The notes under the pieces were generated by a model, which ran no database searches, had not been told where the DNA came from, and worked only from the letters and a program-made list of their open reading frames with translations. This document shows, piece after piece, positions 1 to 16,400 of a stretch of 64,000 nucleotides of DNA (positions within the stretch are counted from its first letter, which is position 1; each line of letters opens with the position of its first letter). The stretch is taken from the NCBI RefSeq assembly GCF_002775205.1, contig NC_036446.1:12958565-13022564 (forward strand), given 5' to 3'. A program made the translations under genes and the position numbers. Source of the stretch: Xiphophorus maculatus (Eukaryota > Chordata > Actinopteri > Cyprinodontiformes > Poeciliidae).

Positions 1-1282
1 CACACATATTTGATCAACTGCAATAACAGACTGTCTCTTTAAAATGATTAATATTCACTAACTGAATGTATTTTTAATAAATTTGACTCATTTAGATATT
101 CTCATTATCTACATCAAACTGGAATCCAGCCGCTGTTACTTTTTTATGTGTCCCTCTAGAAAACCTTCAAAATAACATTAAAATATGAATTTATCAATCA
201 AATTAAAGCAGTTTTTATATGCATTCTGCAAGATTTACATCAGGGTCAAAAGATGTTCAACATTATTTATCTGTTAGGAAGTACTTATCCAATCTGGAGA
301 CGGATATTTATTCATATTTTAAGTTTAATGGGTTTTATTGATACATTCTGCCACAACAAGCACCTTGAAATCATTCACGAACTGGATAATGTTTGAAAAC
401 AAGTTTGAGCCTTGATCAACACAATTAAAAAGAAATTAAGTAAGATTAGTTTGTGTGGAAAACCTGAAAACGTAGCCAAGGTGGGCAGAGTACCCAGAAA
501 CTGTATTCAGCTAAGAGCAGCACCTTATTTTTACCTAAGTAAAAATAAAAAAAACTGCCAGAAATTATTTAAATAAAAGTAAAAAAGTATTTGGTTAAAC
601 GTCTGCTCACGTACTGAGTAACTGATCAAATTATCAATAAGTTAATATACGGAAACTACATGATCAGATGGAACAAAATAGAAAGTTAAGCAGAAATTTG
701 GTTATTTTAAAGACAAAAATTACAATAATTCATATAAGTAACAAAAATAACAAAATTATGCAAAATAATATTTTTTCAAATCAGTGTTTTTCAGTAAACA
801 AAACTGCAGGTGTCTTTGTCTGGTGAATTTTAGGTTAAAACATGTTTGTTCTTCATTCACTGGGTAGAAAATCCAGACATTTTACTCAAGTAAGAGTAAA
901 AATACTTTGTAATAGAATTACTGAAGTAAAAGTAAAAAGTACAGCGTAGTAAAAATACTCCCAAAAGTACCTCTTTTTTTTCCAAAATGTAACTCAAGTA
1001 AATGTAACTCAACTAAATGTAACTAGTTACTATTAAACTCTGAATGTTGCACACAACTTATCAAACCTCAGAAATCTTTCAACAACTAAACTAACTTAAC
1101 TTTAGCATCATGTCTGTGATGTTTCTGATTTGTAATAAAACCTGCAGAGCGTCTAAATCTGTTTATTGCGGTTTAACTTGGATTATGATAAAGAAAATAT
1201 AAACAGTTTGGATTTTGTTTTCCTGTTGCAAACCGTTCACTAATTTCCCTTCTCTGTTCTCTCTCTCTCTGTTTCGCTCCAG
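1..1282. other. AT-rich stretch before the first possible exon
   Basis: No exon is recognised here. Most of 480-1045 is a dispersed repeat rich in TACTCAAGTAAAAGTA-type words (listed separately). From about 1230 to 1282 the sequence becomes a pyrimidine tract ending in CAG, which looks like the splice acceptor of the exon that follows. If that exon is real, this stretch is the 3' part of its last intron. Confidence 0.5.
480..1045 (+). repeat. Dispersed TACTCAAGTAAAAGTA family, copy A
   Basis: About 0.5 kb of non-coding repeat with recurrent TACTCAAGTAAAAGTA-like words. The copy begins near GGGCAGAG and ends near AACTAGTTACTA. The same internal order (aagtaaaagtaaaaagta, then ctgatcaaattatcaa, then aatccagacattttactcaagta) recurs at 2610, 6140, 14825 and 52440. 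The ends, with GGGCAGAG on one side and CTCTGCCC on the other in the best copy, suggest a non-autonomous TIR transposon. I cannot name the superfamily. Confidence 0.7.
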
Positions 1283-1498
1283 GATTTTCTCAAAGCGTCA
1301 GAATTACAACTTGTAACGATGTTGGTCCTGGACGTGGTGAGAAAAGAGACAGAAAGTTTCCTCCGTCTGCAGGAGAAATACCCAGAATGCATCAGGAACA
1401 CCTGGTTTTATTTAAACATCTTTTCACAAATTATTCAGACTCAGACCTGCTTCCTTGAAATTGTGAAACATTTCCTGTCGTCACCATCTTTGATTTGA
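1283..1498 (+). CDS. Possible terminal coding exon of an unidentified gene (5' part outside the window)
   Basis: A strong polypyrimidine tract ending in CAG precedes an open frame of 71 codons that starts in phase 0 at 1283 and stops with TGA at 1496-1498. The peptide begins DFLKASELQLVTMLVLDVV and continues as amphipathic helix-like sequence with KYPECIRNTW near the middle. Codon choice is GC-richer than the flanks, as in the proven exons of this window. I do not recognise the family. Human neighbours of PHF10, such as ERMARD, or of RAB4A, such as NUP133, would be positional candidates, but nothing in the peptide lets me choose. A chance open frame beside a chance acceptor remains possible. 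Confidence 0.35.
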   Translation, partial: DFLKASELQLVTMLVLDVVRKETESFLRLQEKYPECIRNTWFYLNIFSQIIQTQTCFLEIVKHFLSSPSLI

Positions 1499-2609
1499 CC
1501 TTTAAGGGATTTTATTCTTTTTTCTGACTCTTTTTTGTTGTTGTCTTTCTTCATCTGGTTATTGTTCATAAATTAAGACTGCTGGCTTAACTTCAGGCAG
1601 ATTGCGTCCTTTAAATCTAAAATACACTAAAAGATTGTAAAACGTTTTCTACTCTGTCAACTAGGTGTTAATCAGGGTCACTGTAGATCTTCTTCCACAT
1701 GTGTGACTTTTTTTTTTTGACCAGAAAAACCAAAACAATCAGTGTAGTATGTGAGATACGGTTAGCTTAGATCCAGTCCAGAGATTATAGTCTGAGATTT
1801 CTGTCACCGAATGCTTTGAAGCCAAAAAGAAAACTGAAAAAAACATGTAAATATTCATAGTTTACTTCTGTTAATATGAAATGTTGTAATTACTTTTTAA
1901 TATTTTATATTTGTGGTTGCTGTTTGTATTGTCACATTAACTGTTTAATCATGATTACACTTGAAATCTATCATAAATATAAACTATATTTTGCTTTTGA
2001 TAAAATATTTAACAGAAGTTAAACATTAGAAACGGCGGGAAGACGGTTTTATTCTCTTTTTCTTTATTTTTGTGTCATCATGTTCATTATTAGTTTGTAA
2101 TTATTATGTGCAGCATTTCACTTTAAAAACAATCAGTTGATTTTCCATGTTCTCGGATAAATGCAGAGAAACAGGAAATGTTTATCGTTTCGGTTTCCAC
2201 TGTAACACTTTCACAATTTGTTCTGTTTTTCACACAATTTTACAAACATTTAAATGACTTAAAGATGAACGTCGGGTCAAGTGAGGTGAAGCTTTTAGTG
2301 AAACATTTTTCTAGCAAATTGTTGAGTTTGTGACTGGCAGCATCAAAATATACCAACCTCTTCTTAAAATCACACTTTAAAAAACAGCAAAGATTTTAAA
2401 TCTGATCATTTTTACCCTTTTAAATCTTTAAATTAAACATCTGTGACCGAGCCTGTAATGAGCAAAGCAAAGGAAATAAATGAAAACATGTTTTTTCTGT
2501 TCAGGTTCATCTAAATAAAACAGTTTGATTTTAAAAAATATCAGTATTGACTATTTTAATAATCCAAATAAAGAAAGAGGTGGAAGTGAGATTTATTTAT
2601 TACACAGAT

Positions 2610-3055
2610 TGTTTCCACTAGCCAGAATTGGCGAATAGGAACTACTTGAGGAACTTATTGGTACTTTTAGGAGTATTTTTACTACAATGTGTTTTTTACT
2701 TTATTATAAAGTATCAGATATCCAGGGTGAGTAACTTCACTGAATGATGAAAGTGAAAAAAATAATTTGGAAAATGTCTTCCTTTGCCTGATTTTATTTT
2801 GTAATCATGTTAATAATATGAATTATTTTCATTTTGGTCCGTAAAATACTAAAAATAGCTTAATATTCTGGTCCAGCTAATGATGTAATTATGAACTATT
2901 AAAGAATTGTTTTGATCAGTTAGTAATTGAGTTACCTTTTTACCAAATACTTTTTTATTCTTGAGTAATTTCTTAGACGGTTGCTTTTTACTTCAGTAAA
3001 ATATGTCAAAGTAGTTCTGCTCTTACTTCAGTAGTTTTTGGATCCTCTGCTTACA
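2610..3055 (-). repeat. Dispersed TACTCAAGTAAAAGTA family, copy B (reversed)
   Basis: Reverse-oriented copy of the family seen at 480-1045, recognised by TTTTACTTCAGTAAAATATG and neighbouring words read on the minus strand. It is more diverged than the copy in rhou intron 1. Confidence 0.6.
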
Positions 3056-4920
3056 GCTTATGAAAACCTAAAATATACAAAAATATGTGCAAAATTTTAA
3101 TATCATATAAAACCATTAAAAAAAAGCATTTTTTAATCCTAAAATTAAATGTCATGACTCACAGAAATAAGGAAAAACTGCTGGCCTGACAGCTTCATGA
3201 AGAGGCTGAGCTGCTAAAAACTGTCTGTTTCCAAGGATATTTATAGAAAGCTTAGTGGAAGGAAAAAATGTGGATCTCCCACTGAGATCTAGTGGGAGGT
3301 TTTTAATTTGTGATGATTTGATCATAAAAATAACCAAACATTATTGCTTGAAATATAGCAGGGTATGTCATAAATCTATCAGAATATACCAATTTCACTT
3401 TTTGAATCAAATTAGACAAAACTGAACTTTTGGATGATTTTCAAATTAGAATATGAAGGATTCAAATAAATAAATCTTTGACTCTAAATACTGAAGTGTT
3501 TCCTTCACTGAGAGCTGAAGGGAAGCCGTAGAGAAATAAAAAACCAAAAACAAATGTCCGGTGATGTATTTGTTTTATTTCAAAAACATATGCCAATTAT
3601 CATAAATTAATAAATTAAAAATCTATGATATTCATGACAAAACAGACACACATGGAAACGAAAGAATCTGGTGACAAAAACAAACAAAACACAAAATGAC
3701 GACATCCAGACGTGAAACAGCGAAAGCCGCCGTCGTATTTCACAGACTAGATCTGAAAAGCTGCTCTAGTTTGAACCGTGATGGAAAAGTTTAGAGTTCT
3801 GTCGCTTATCATGGCTTTAATTAAGCTACTTAGGAAGATGATAACTGAAGCAAAGTGACATGTTAGCCTTAAAAGGTTAAAATAAATAAAGCACACAACA
3901 GATAAGATCCAGACTGCAGCTGTGATTGGTTAGCATCAGTCAGACTTTCATGTAAACAAGCAACAATTAGTGAGAGATCTGCCACTTCACTGGCTGCAGG
4001 ACAAACGTGTTACACAGCCGTTAAAATGGTGACCCGTCCTTCACACACGGAGCACGAGGAGCCAGTGTTTTTAAATATACAGTGGAGCATAAAATGATGC
4101 TGAATATGATTTCTAATGTAACACAGATGGAATATCAGCTATAATAAAACACTCCATCTGGGAGAACATGCGTCGGTCTCTATTTACAGAAACTCTGTAC
4201 AGCGAAAAAAGGGAAATCAGGGGAATTAATGCAAGAAAGGCAGCAGGAAGGGAGGGTGTGTTAGCTGAGGGTGTGTTAATGAGGGCAACGTTTAGTGGAG
4301 TGTTTAAACCAGAGAGGGAAACAAAGAGAGAACAGTAGTTCAGGGGGGTTAAAGTTTGGTTTCCATGCCACAGAGTCGATGATAAAGTCGTCTGGTTTGC
4401 ATTAATTCATCCACATCCAAGCTGGAGCAAAACACCAACCTATTTTACTAACAAATTATCCAGTCAAATCTTGTTTAGTCATGTTAAATGGAGTAAAGGT
4501 GGAGTCCAGGCTGCATCAGAGGGAATACAGTGTGACCGTGAGGAGAGAATCATGCAAACGTTTAGCATCCTGGGTGGGATGGTCGGGGGCCATTTTGGTC
4601 CAGTAAAGCAGCAGACTGCTGGGAAGATGGCCGGTCTGAGGGAGGGGAGAGGGCCAGGAGGACTTCTCAGCTCTCTGCACATGCAGAAATGAAAATAAAG
4701 ACTCTGAAGGGTCCGTGCAAAGGTCATGGGAGGGGTCACCAGCCAGCAACCTGAACCCAACACTGTTAGGTTCTCCATGGCTCTTCTTCTTCAGGTCTTT
4801 ATAAACCTGCCCCACACAGAAACACTGGGTGAATAAGCAAACATTTTCAACCAACAATGCAATTTAAAAAAACATAAAGGATGAATTATGAGGCAGTCAA
4901 GGTTAACAAAAAGGTGAGAA

Positions 4921-5350
4921 ATAAATTAGAGCTGAAACAATTAATTGTGATTAAACACATATGAAGTAATCGTGTACTCAAAATGTATCATAGTATTCAA
5001 ATCTCCAGGTTGTAATATCTGAAACATTATGACTGTAAATGCCAACATTAGGATTTCAAAGTAAATTTAAATTCTGTAATAATAGATTAGAGCTGAAACG
5101 ATTAATCAGATTATGGTAATTGATTATCAAGTTATTGTGGCATCTTGTACTCAAAATGTACGTTTGTATTCAAATCTCCAGGTTGAAATATCTGAAACGT
5201 TATGATTATGAATGCACTGATAAACATCTCAAAGTGTAAATTCTGTTATAATAAATTAGAACTGAATCGATTAATCAGATTAATCGATTATCAAAGTTAT
5301 GGTCAACTAATTTACTAATCAATTAATTGTTAACCAGAGTGTAGAGACCC
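4921..5350. repeat. Tandem repeat of about 161-169 bp, two full units and a third partial unit
   Basis: Units begin with ATTAGAGCTGAAACGATTAA-like sequence at 4925, 5086 and 5255, giving pitches of 161 and 169 bp. Each carries the word TATTCAAATCTCCAGGTTG in its middle. The third unit runs into TAATCGATTATC and then into a longer repeat whose cousins lie at about 32140-32540, 44600-45215, 45650-46360 and 58780-59240. Confidence 0.7.
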
Positions 5351-5900
5351 CAAAAAGGATATTTTACTGAAAGAATGAGATATTCAGACTATTAATTAAA
5401 ACAAAAACGTACAAAAACTAAATACATTTTGCACTTAAGATGAAAAACAAATATTTTTCTGTAAATACTCAAAACTCCTCAAGTGGCATTTTAGCCTCAC
5501 CTGTTCAAATTCTTAAATGTAGATGTATCCTGTGCTAAAACTAAATGCTGTGCTGTTGCACTTTAAGCAATAAAATGTTTATTTTCTTATTTAAAAACAG
5601 AAACGTATTTGTTTAGTTGCATTTTAATGTATTTTTAATATTGCATAAAATAGGCTCAAGTGGTTAAATTAAAAAATATGCTGTATGTGTCAATTTTTAA
5701 AAACTGATTCATCAATTACTTGTCAAAATAATAGATAGAATAAAATAATTAAATGTACCCATAATTACATTATTGCATCACTAAATCTGAACTCCTGTTT
5801 TAATGAAGGAGTAATTAATGACTTTATGTACTGATTTCCTTTGGAAACCTCTGGTTCTCTAAACTTCTTCACCTTCATGTCGTGAATTGCACGAAGTCCA

Positions 5901-11430
<5,530 letters not shown>

Positions 11431-11636
11431 CGCCAAGGTGGCGGTTTAACAGCAAACCGATGGGAGCGAAAAACAGCAGCTGACAATAAATTGCTAGCTA
11501 AGTAAAGAAATATAGTCCCGTCGAGGATTTCCGTGGATTCCAGCTGATTTTCCCTTCCGATTTCCCGTGTGTTGTTTCAAAATAAAAGCTTTTTGTGGCG
11601 AATCCATAACATTTTCCATGTAATGACTCAAAATGA

Positions 11637-11651
11637 CCACGAGGTGGTGCT
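11637..11651 (+). promoter_or_regulatory. CTCF-like motif upstream of rab4a
   Basis: CCACGAGGTGGTGCT fits the CTCF consensus CCRSYAGRKGGCRSY at 13 of 15 positions. It lies about 210 bp upstream of the rab4a start codon. Binding is unproven. Confidence 0.35.
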
Positions 11652-11981
11652 GCTACTGCTCAATGATTCAAAGCAGATTCAAACTGTTTGACGGTTGTTT
11701 CGGTAAAAAACTGGGACTCGTACATATTCACAATAAATGTTTCAAGTCCTTTTTTTGTTTAATTAGTTTATCCACCCAATTTTTTATATAAAACTAATAA
11801 AGACTATTACTAATGTTGAATTGTTATGGTCTCACAATCATGAGGTAGACTGGAGGCTTGACACCCTCCACAAAAATGAAACGTCACAATGTTCATTGCT
11901 GAAGAAGCTTTATCAGAGTGCTTTATCAAGGTTTCTTCATGGAAAGTTAAGTGAAGGGGAAAAAAGCGTTGTAGAAAATGA

Positions 11982-12339
11982 CACTGCAAAACCACAAAAT
12001 GTTATTTTTAGTCTAGTTTCTAATACAAATACCTGAAATAGGACAAAAGTAACTTACAAGTAACTTTTCAGCACAGTATAAGAGCTCGTTTATAGTAAGC
12101 AATTCCTTAATATTGATGAAAAACTACTAGTTTAGAGACTTGAGTGTCTCAATAAATACTTTCCTCATGTTATAAATGAAATAATCTGCCAATGGAACAA
12201 GTATTTTTTTTCCCATCAAGATTAAGGAATTACAGACTCTAAACAAAAAGTTACTTATAAGTTAGTTTGTTTTATTTCTAGTGTACTAAGATATTTGCAC
12301 TAGAAACAAAGGCAAAATTACTTCAGTCTTTTTGCAGTG
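11982..12339. mobile_element. Fold-back MITE (CACTGCAAAAACAC family), copy 1
   Basis: Begins CACTGCAAAACCAC and ends TTTTTGCAGTG. Long inverted arms run through TCTAGTTTCTAATAC, TAACTTACAAGTAAC and AATTCCTTAATATTGATG before the turn. Related copies lie at 20271-20723 and 61753-62121. There is no coding capacity, and the 14-bp ends are compatible with hAT mobilisation. Confidence 0.8.
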
Positions 12340-12584
12340 GATGCACAAGTAGCAGGAATAACCATTGCTATTTGGTTTGAATGGGTAACGCAAAACCCTT
12401 TCAAAAGTTTGGGGTCTGTGATTTTGTCACCATACAAAGATGGATCCAGCACCTGGTGTAAAACTGTCACACTTCTAGTTAATCCACCAATAAACCGGAG
12501 GCGTTAGGAGCATCTTACACCAGATAAGGAGAAAAGGGACTGGACAAAATGCCTGTTAATCTGAAGTTCTGTTTTCAGATGAAA

Positions 12585-12788
12585 GTAAAGTTTGATCTGT
12601 CAAACTTTACGTTGAGAGAAAAAATAAAGTTTTCTCTCAAACTTTACTTTTGTTTGAGAGAAAACAAAAGTAAAGTTTTTAGTCTTTAAGACTAAAGAGT
12701 CTTTAGTCTCTTTAGTCTTAATGAGTCCTAAAAGGCTCTTTAGGACTCTTTTGGACTTCCTCCAAAGTCCTAAAGAGTTTGGAGGAAG
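12585..12788. repeat. Chain of eight adjacent or overlapping hairpins
   Basis: Eight inverted repeats tile about 200 bp almost without gaps: 12585-12610 (11-bp arms), 12612-12640 (11), 12639-12678 (17-bp perfect arms, 6-nt loop), 12678-12696 (9), 12690-12708 (9), 12723-12748 (10), 12753-12770 (6) and 12756-12788 (11). All arms are perfect matches. The arm sequences change along the chain (GTAAAGTTTGA, TTGAGAGAAAA, TTTAGTCTT, GAGTCCTAAA, CTTCCTCCAAA). It is therefore not one simple repeat, although neighbouring hairpins share words. Confidence 0.85.
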
Positions 12789-13336
12789 AGTGGAGAGGAA
12801 CAGACTCTGACCAAACTTCTAAAAGTATCAATTCCTGGATCAATGACCATGGTATTTTGGTACTTGATAAACCAACAAATTGGTTTGACCTAACCCCCAA
12901 ATAATTTATGGGGCATTATCATGAGGAGGATGAGTGACACCCAGTGATGCAGACATGCTAACGGTATTAAAGCAATCAAAACTTCCTTAAAACCTCCATT
13001 GTAGCACTACACTGATGCAGCAATACACAATGCAAAGGGAGCCATACAGAATCCTATCCTGAAAATAAATATTTAAATGTAATATTCTAACTTACTAGGA
13101 ATTGATTTTTGGGGTTTCATCAGATGTAAGCCGTTATAAACAAAATTATGAGATTCAGATACTTAAAAAATATCTCTCTGTGTCCATTGGAATAGGTTTT
13201 TCAATTATATTTTAATTTACTTGGATATATGTTTTAAAATTCTTTTTAAAACAGTGTATCTGAATTCGTATATTTCCCTTTGGTATCAAAAAAATATTTC
13301 TGAATACACAAAATAATTCCCGATTAATCCTCCGAG

Positions 13337-13351
13337 CCACCAGGGGTCACT
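13337..13351 (+). promoter_or_regulatory. CTCF-like motif upstream of phf10
   Basis: CCACCAGGGGTCACT fits the CTCF consensus CCRSYAGRKGGCRSY at 14 of 15 positions, about 100 bp upstream of the phf10 start codon. It is on the same strand as the words near rab4a and pdcd2. Confidence 0.4.
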
Positions 13352-13448
13352 GCTCTAACTTTGAAAATCGTCCCAAAGCTTTATCGAAGAAGAAGAAACA
13401 GCCACGGCTAGTGAGCTAGCTTAGCTACTTTCATTATTTTACTGAAAT

Positions 13449-16400
13449 ATGGCAGCTGTACTCCCCGTCAGACCGCCATGCGATAGCAACCCCGCCACTC
13501 CAGGAGCACAATCACTAAAGGTGACATTTTTGCTTCATTTAATTTCATAAATAAGTGAAATTTGAAATTCTGCGTTACCTCAATGTCAGCTAACGGCTAG
13601 CTCCTTATATCCCTATGGATGGTTGTGTTGGCGACATTAGTGTCCCTCCTTTGTTTTCAAATGATAATTTTATATTTCCTGCTCATATTTGATGGTCACA
13701 AAACAGTTACGTGTCAGTAAACTTATGCAAATAACAAACGGGACTTCAAATGTGTGTCTCATAAAGCTTAAACAGAGCACAACATACACAAAATTAATTT
13801 ACTTTAATAAGCAAATTCTTTTAAGACTGTCATACAATACCTAAGTCAGTGCTTGACAGTCTTGCATTGACTAATGATGTTTTACATTTTCTCTTTCATT
13901 ACTTTCTTCCACTGTGTATTCAAATGAAACAAAAAATGCATAACATGATCTAATTGTTGTTATTTTAAACAGTAAAGCAACAATTATTCCTACCACATGT
14001 AGATTATTACAATTATAGCCATCTTTATTCACTAGTGTTTGGTTTCCACAGCATTATATTTCATTTTTGTCTCAGACAAAAAATGTTGTGAAACTGTCAA
14101 ACTGTGGCTTGTCAATAAAAGGACCTTTAACTATTGAAATAGTGTGAATGTTTTCAGCAGTCCTGTAACTTTTCAAACTTTTGGTAACCTGTTCATTAAA
14201 TGAATAAACATTTGAATGAAACAAAAGTTTATTTTGTCTGTTTATTATAGCCTGACTATCCCATTTCAAAATTCTTAAGCATTTGTGATCTGAATTCTTG
14301 GTGTCATTAATGGTTTGTATTTTTATTTTTGTCTGCAGGAAGATGTAATAGATGAGGTTTCCAACGACGGCAGTCAGCCTCCCAAAAGAAGGAGAATGGG
14401 TTCAGGAGACAGCTCCCGAAGCTGTGACACCTTCAGCCAAGAGCTCGGGTAAACTGCACAGAGGACACAATAAATAGCTATTGTCTTCGTCTGACTTGGT
14501 CTCACTTGTTTTTACCTGTTCCCTCTTGTTCCCCCCCCTAAATTCACAAACCCCCAACACATCCCTGTTCAGAGCGACATATTTTCCAGCGGAGAACCTG
14601 ACAGAGTATAAGTGGCCACCTGATGACACAGGAGAGTATTACATGCTGCAGGAGCAGGTCAGCGAGTATCTGGGAGTGACATCATTCAAGAGGAAGTATC
14701 CTGGTAAGAATTAGATTCTCATAAAGTTTGAATCTCATTCCTCACTTGTAAGTTAACTGGGTAATCTTATTTTTTTAAAGACTTAGTATAGATGAGAGCA
14801 GGAGTAAAATGTTAAAAGCTTCCAAAAATTATACAGCAGTAGCACAACTTCAACATATTTTTACTCAAGTAAAAGCAAAAAGTAGCCGGCCAAGAAATTA
14901 CTCAAGTAAGAGTAAAAAAATATTTAACAAAAAGTCTACTCAAGTATTGAGTTCAAAACATCAATCTAATATTTAAAAGTTACATTATCACGTAGACCAA
15001 ATATAAAGTTATGTGGAAATGTGGAAACACCAAAAATGCAAATGATTAAGATAAATAATCACAAAATAAGGCAACAGCAAATATTTTCCAGATCAGTTTC
15101 CTTCAATATAAAACTTATGAAACTTTAATAGAAACTGTAGATGAGTGTTTATGGCTGGTGAACTTTTGGTTAAAACAAACTGGTTCTTCCTTTGTTGACG
15201 TTACTCATAGTGGGTAGATAATCCAGAAATGTTACTCTAGTAAGAATAGTGATAATTGTTAATAAAGTTATTCAAGTAAAAGTAGAATAGGCATAGTAAT
15301 ATTCCCTTAAGAATAAATTTTTTCCAAAAAGTTACTCAAGTAAATATAAATAGTTACTACTCAGCTCTGCCCAACATGTGGTTATATTACAGAGAGGTTA
15401 GCCTGAACTCATGTTCTTCCTGGTGTTAAATTAAACTTCTGTCATGTTGTGAAGAATTATTTCAAGCTGTTGTTCTGAGTTAGTTTCCTTTTTCTCTTTT
15501 ATCTCTGTGCAGATATGGAGAGGCGAGATTTGTCCCACAAAGAGAAGCTCTATCTTCGAGAACAAAATGTCATTACGGAGACACAGTGCACTCTGGGTAA
15601 AAATTATAACCCTTAAATAATTTACAAAAGGATTGACGCATTTCCTGACGCCAGTGTTTGTGATGCCTTCAGGTCTCACAGCTCTGCGAAGCGACGAAGT
15701 GATAGATCTGATGATCAAGGAGTATCCTTCCAAACATGCCGAGTATTCTGTCATACTGCAAGAAAGGGAGCGACAGAGAATAGCGAAAGAGTACTCTGTG
15801 AGCACAAACAGCAGAAATATCACGCCAGAAGTCTGCTTTGAGAAAACGCTTCTTCATAATTGATTCTGTCTTGATGTGATTTATTTTACTGTAGCAAATG
15901 CAGCAGCAGAACCCTCAGAAGGTCGAGGCCAGCAAGGTTCCTGAGTACATAAAGGAGGCTGCGAAAAAAGCCGCAGAGTTTAACAGCAACTTCAACAGGG
16001 AGCGTATGGAAGAGAGGAGAGCTTATTTTGACCTTCAGACCCACGTAAGTCCGGTTTTACAATACTGGCAGCATTTACTGCACATTCTGGAGACGTTTTC
16101 CAGATCTGGCTGAGCATGGAAATAGAAAATGGAATATGAAAAAAAAGTTAATTTCTATTTATTAATGCGATAAATCAAAGGTGTTCAAAGTGAGGCCTGA
16201 TAGGGCTGGACAATAAATCAATAACAACATATATCTCAATAGACACGTGATCAGTATCAATAGATAATACATCTAATAGAATATTCAATGTATAGAATAA
16301 TCGCTGAACTACAATCCAGAAACCCATGGCATTCTGGGAGATGTAGGAAGAAGAAAGACTGTAGCCGCTCAACCTCTCCTGGCCAGCTAAGCTAGGCTGG

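Larger units (their letters stand above)
1499..5900. other. Repeat-rich interval, with possible rab4a 3' UTR in its right part
   Basis: No coding exon is recognised. A reversed copy of the CAAGTAAAAGTA repeat lies at about 2610-3055 and a small perfect hairpin (8-bp arms, 7-nt loop) at 3276-3298. The block 3570-4850 is less AT-rich than its surroundings. Read on the minus strand it ends with an AATAAA signal (plus-strand tttatt at 3573-3578), so it may be a long rab4a 3' UTR or an alternative last exon. The block 4921-5760 belongs to a CGATTAATC-rich repeat family, part of it tandem. Confidence 0.45.
11431..13448. promoter_or_regulatory. Head-to-head rab4a/phf10 intergenic spacer
   Basis: Two kilobases separate the divergent rab4a and phf10 start codons. 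The rab4a side (to about 11600) and the phf10 side (13330-13448) contain GCTAGC-type words common near fish gene starts. CTCF-like words lie at 11637-11651 and 13337-13351. The middle is occupied by a fold-back MITE (11982-12339) and a chain of small hairpins (12585-12788). No TATA box is evident for either gene. The transcript starts are inferred only. Confidence 0.6.

Noticed and set aside
4479-4857. Overlapping open frames of 73-113 codons downstream of rab4a
   Set aside because: No family motif, and the frames compete on both strands. The block is better read as possible 3' UTR.
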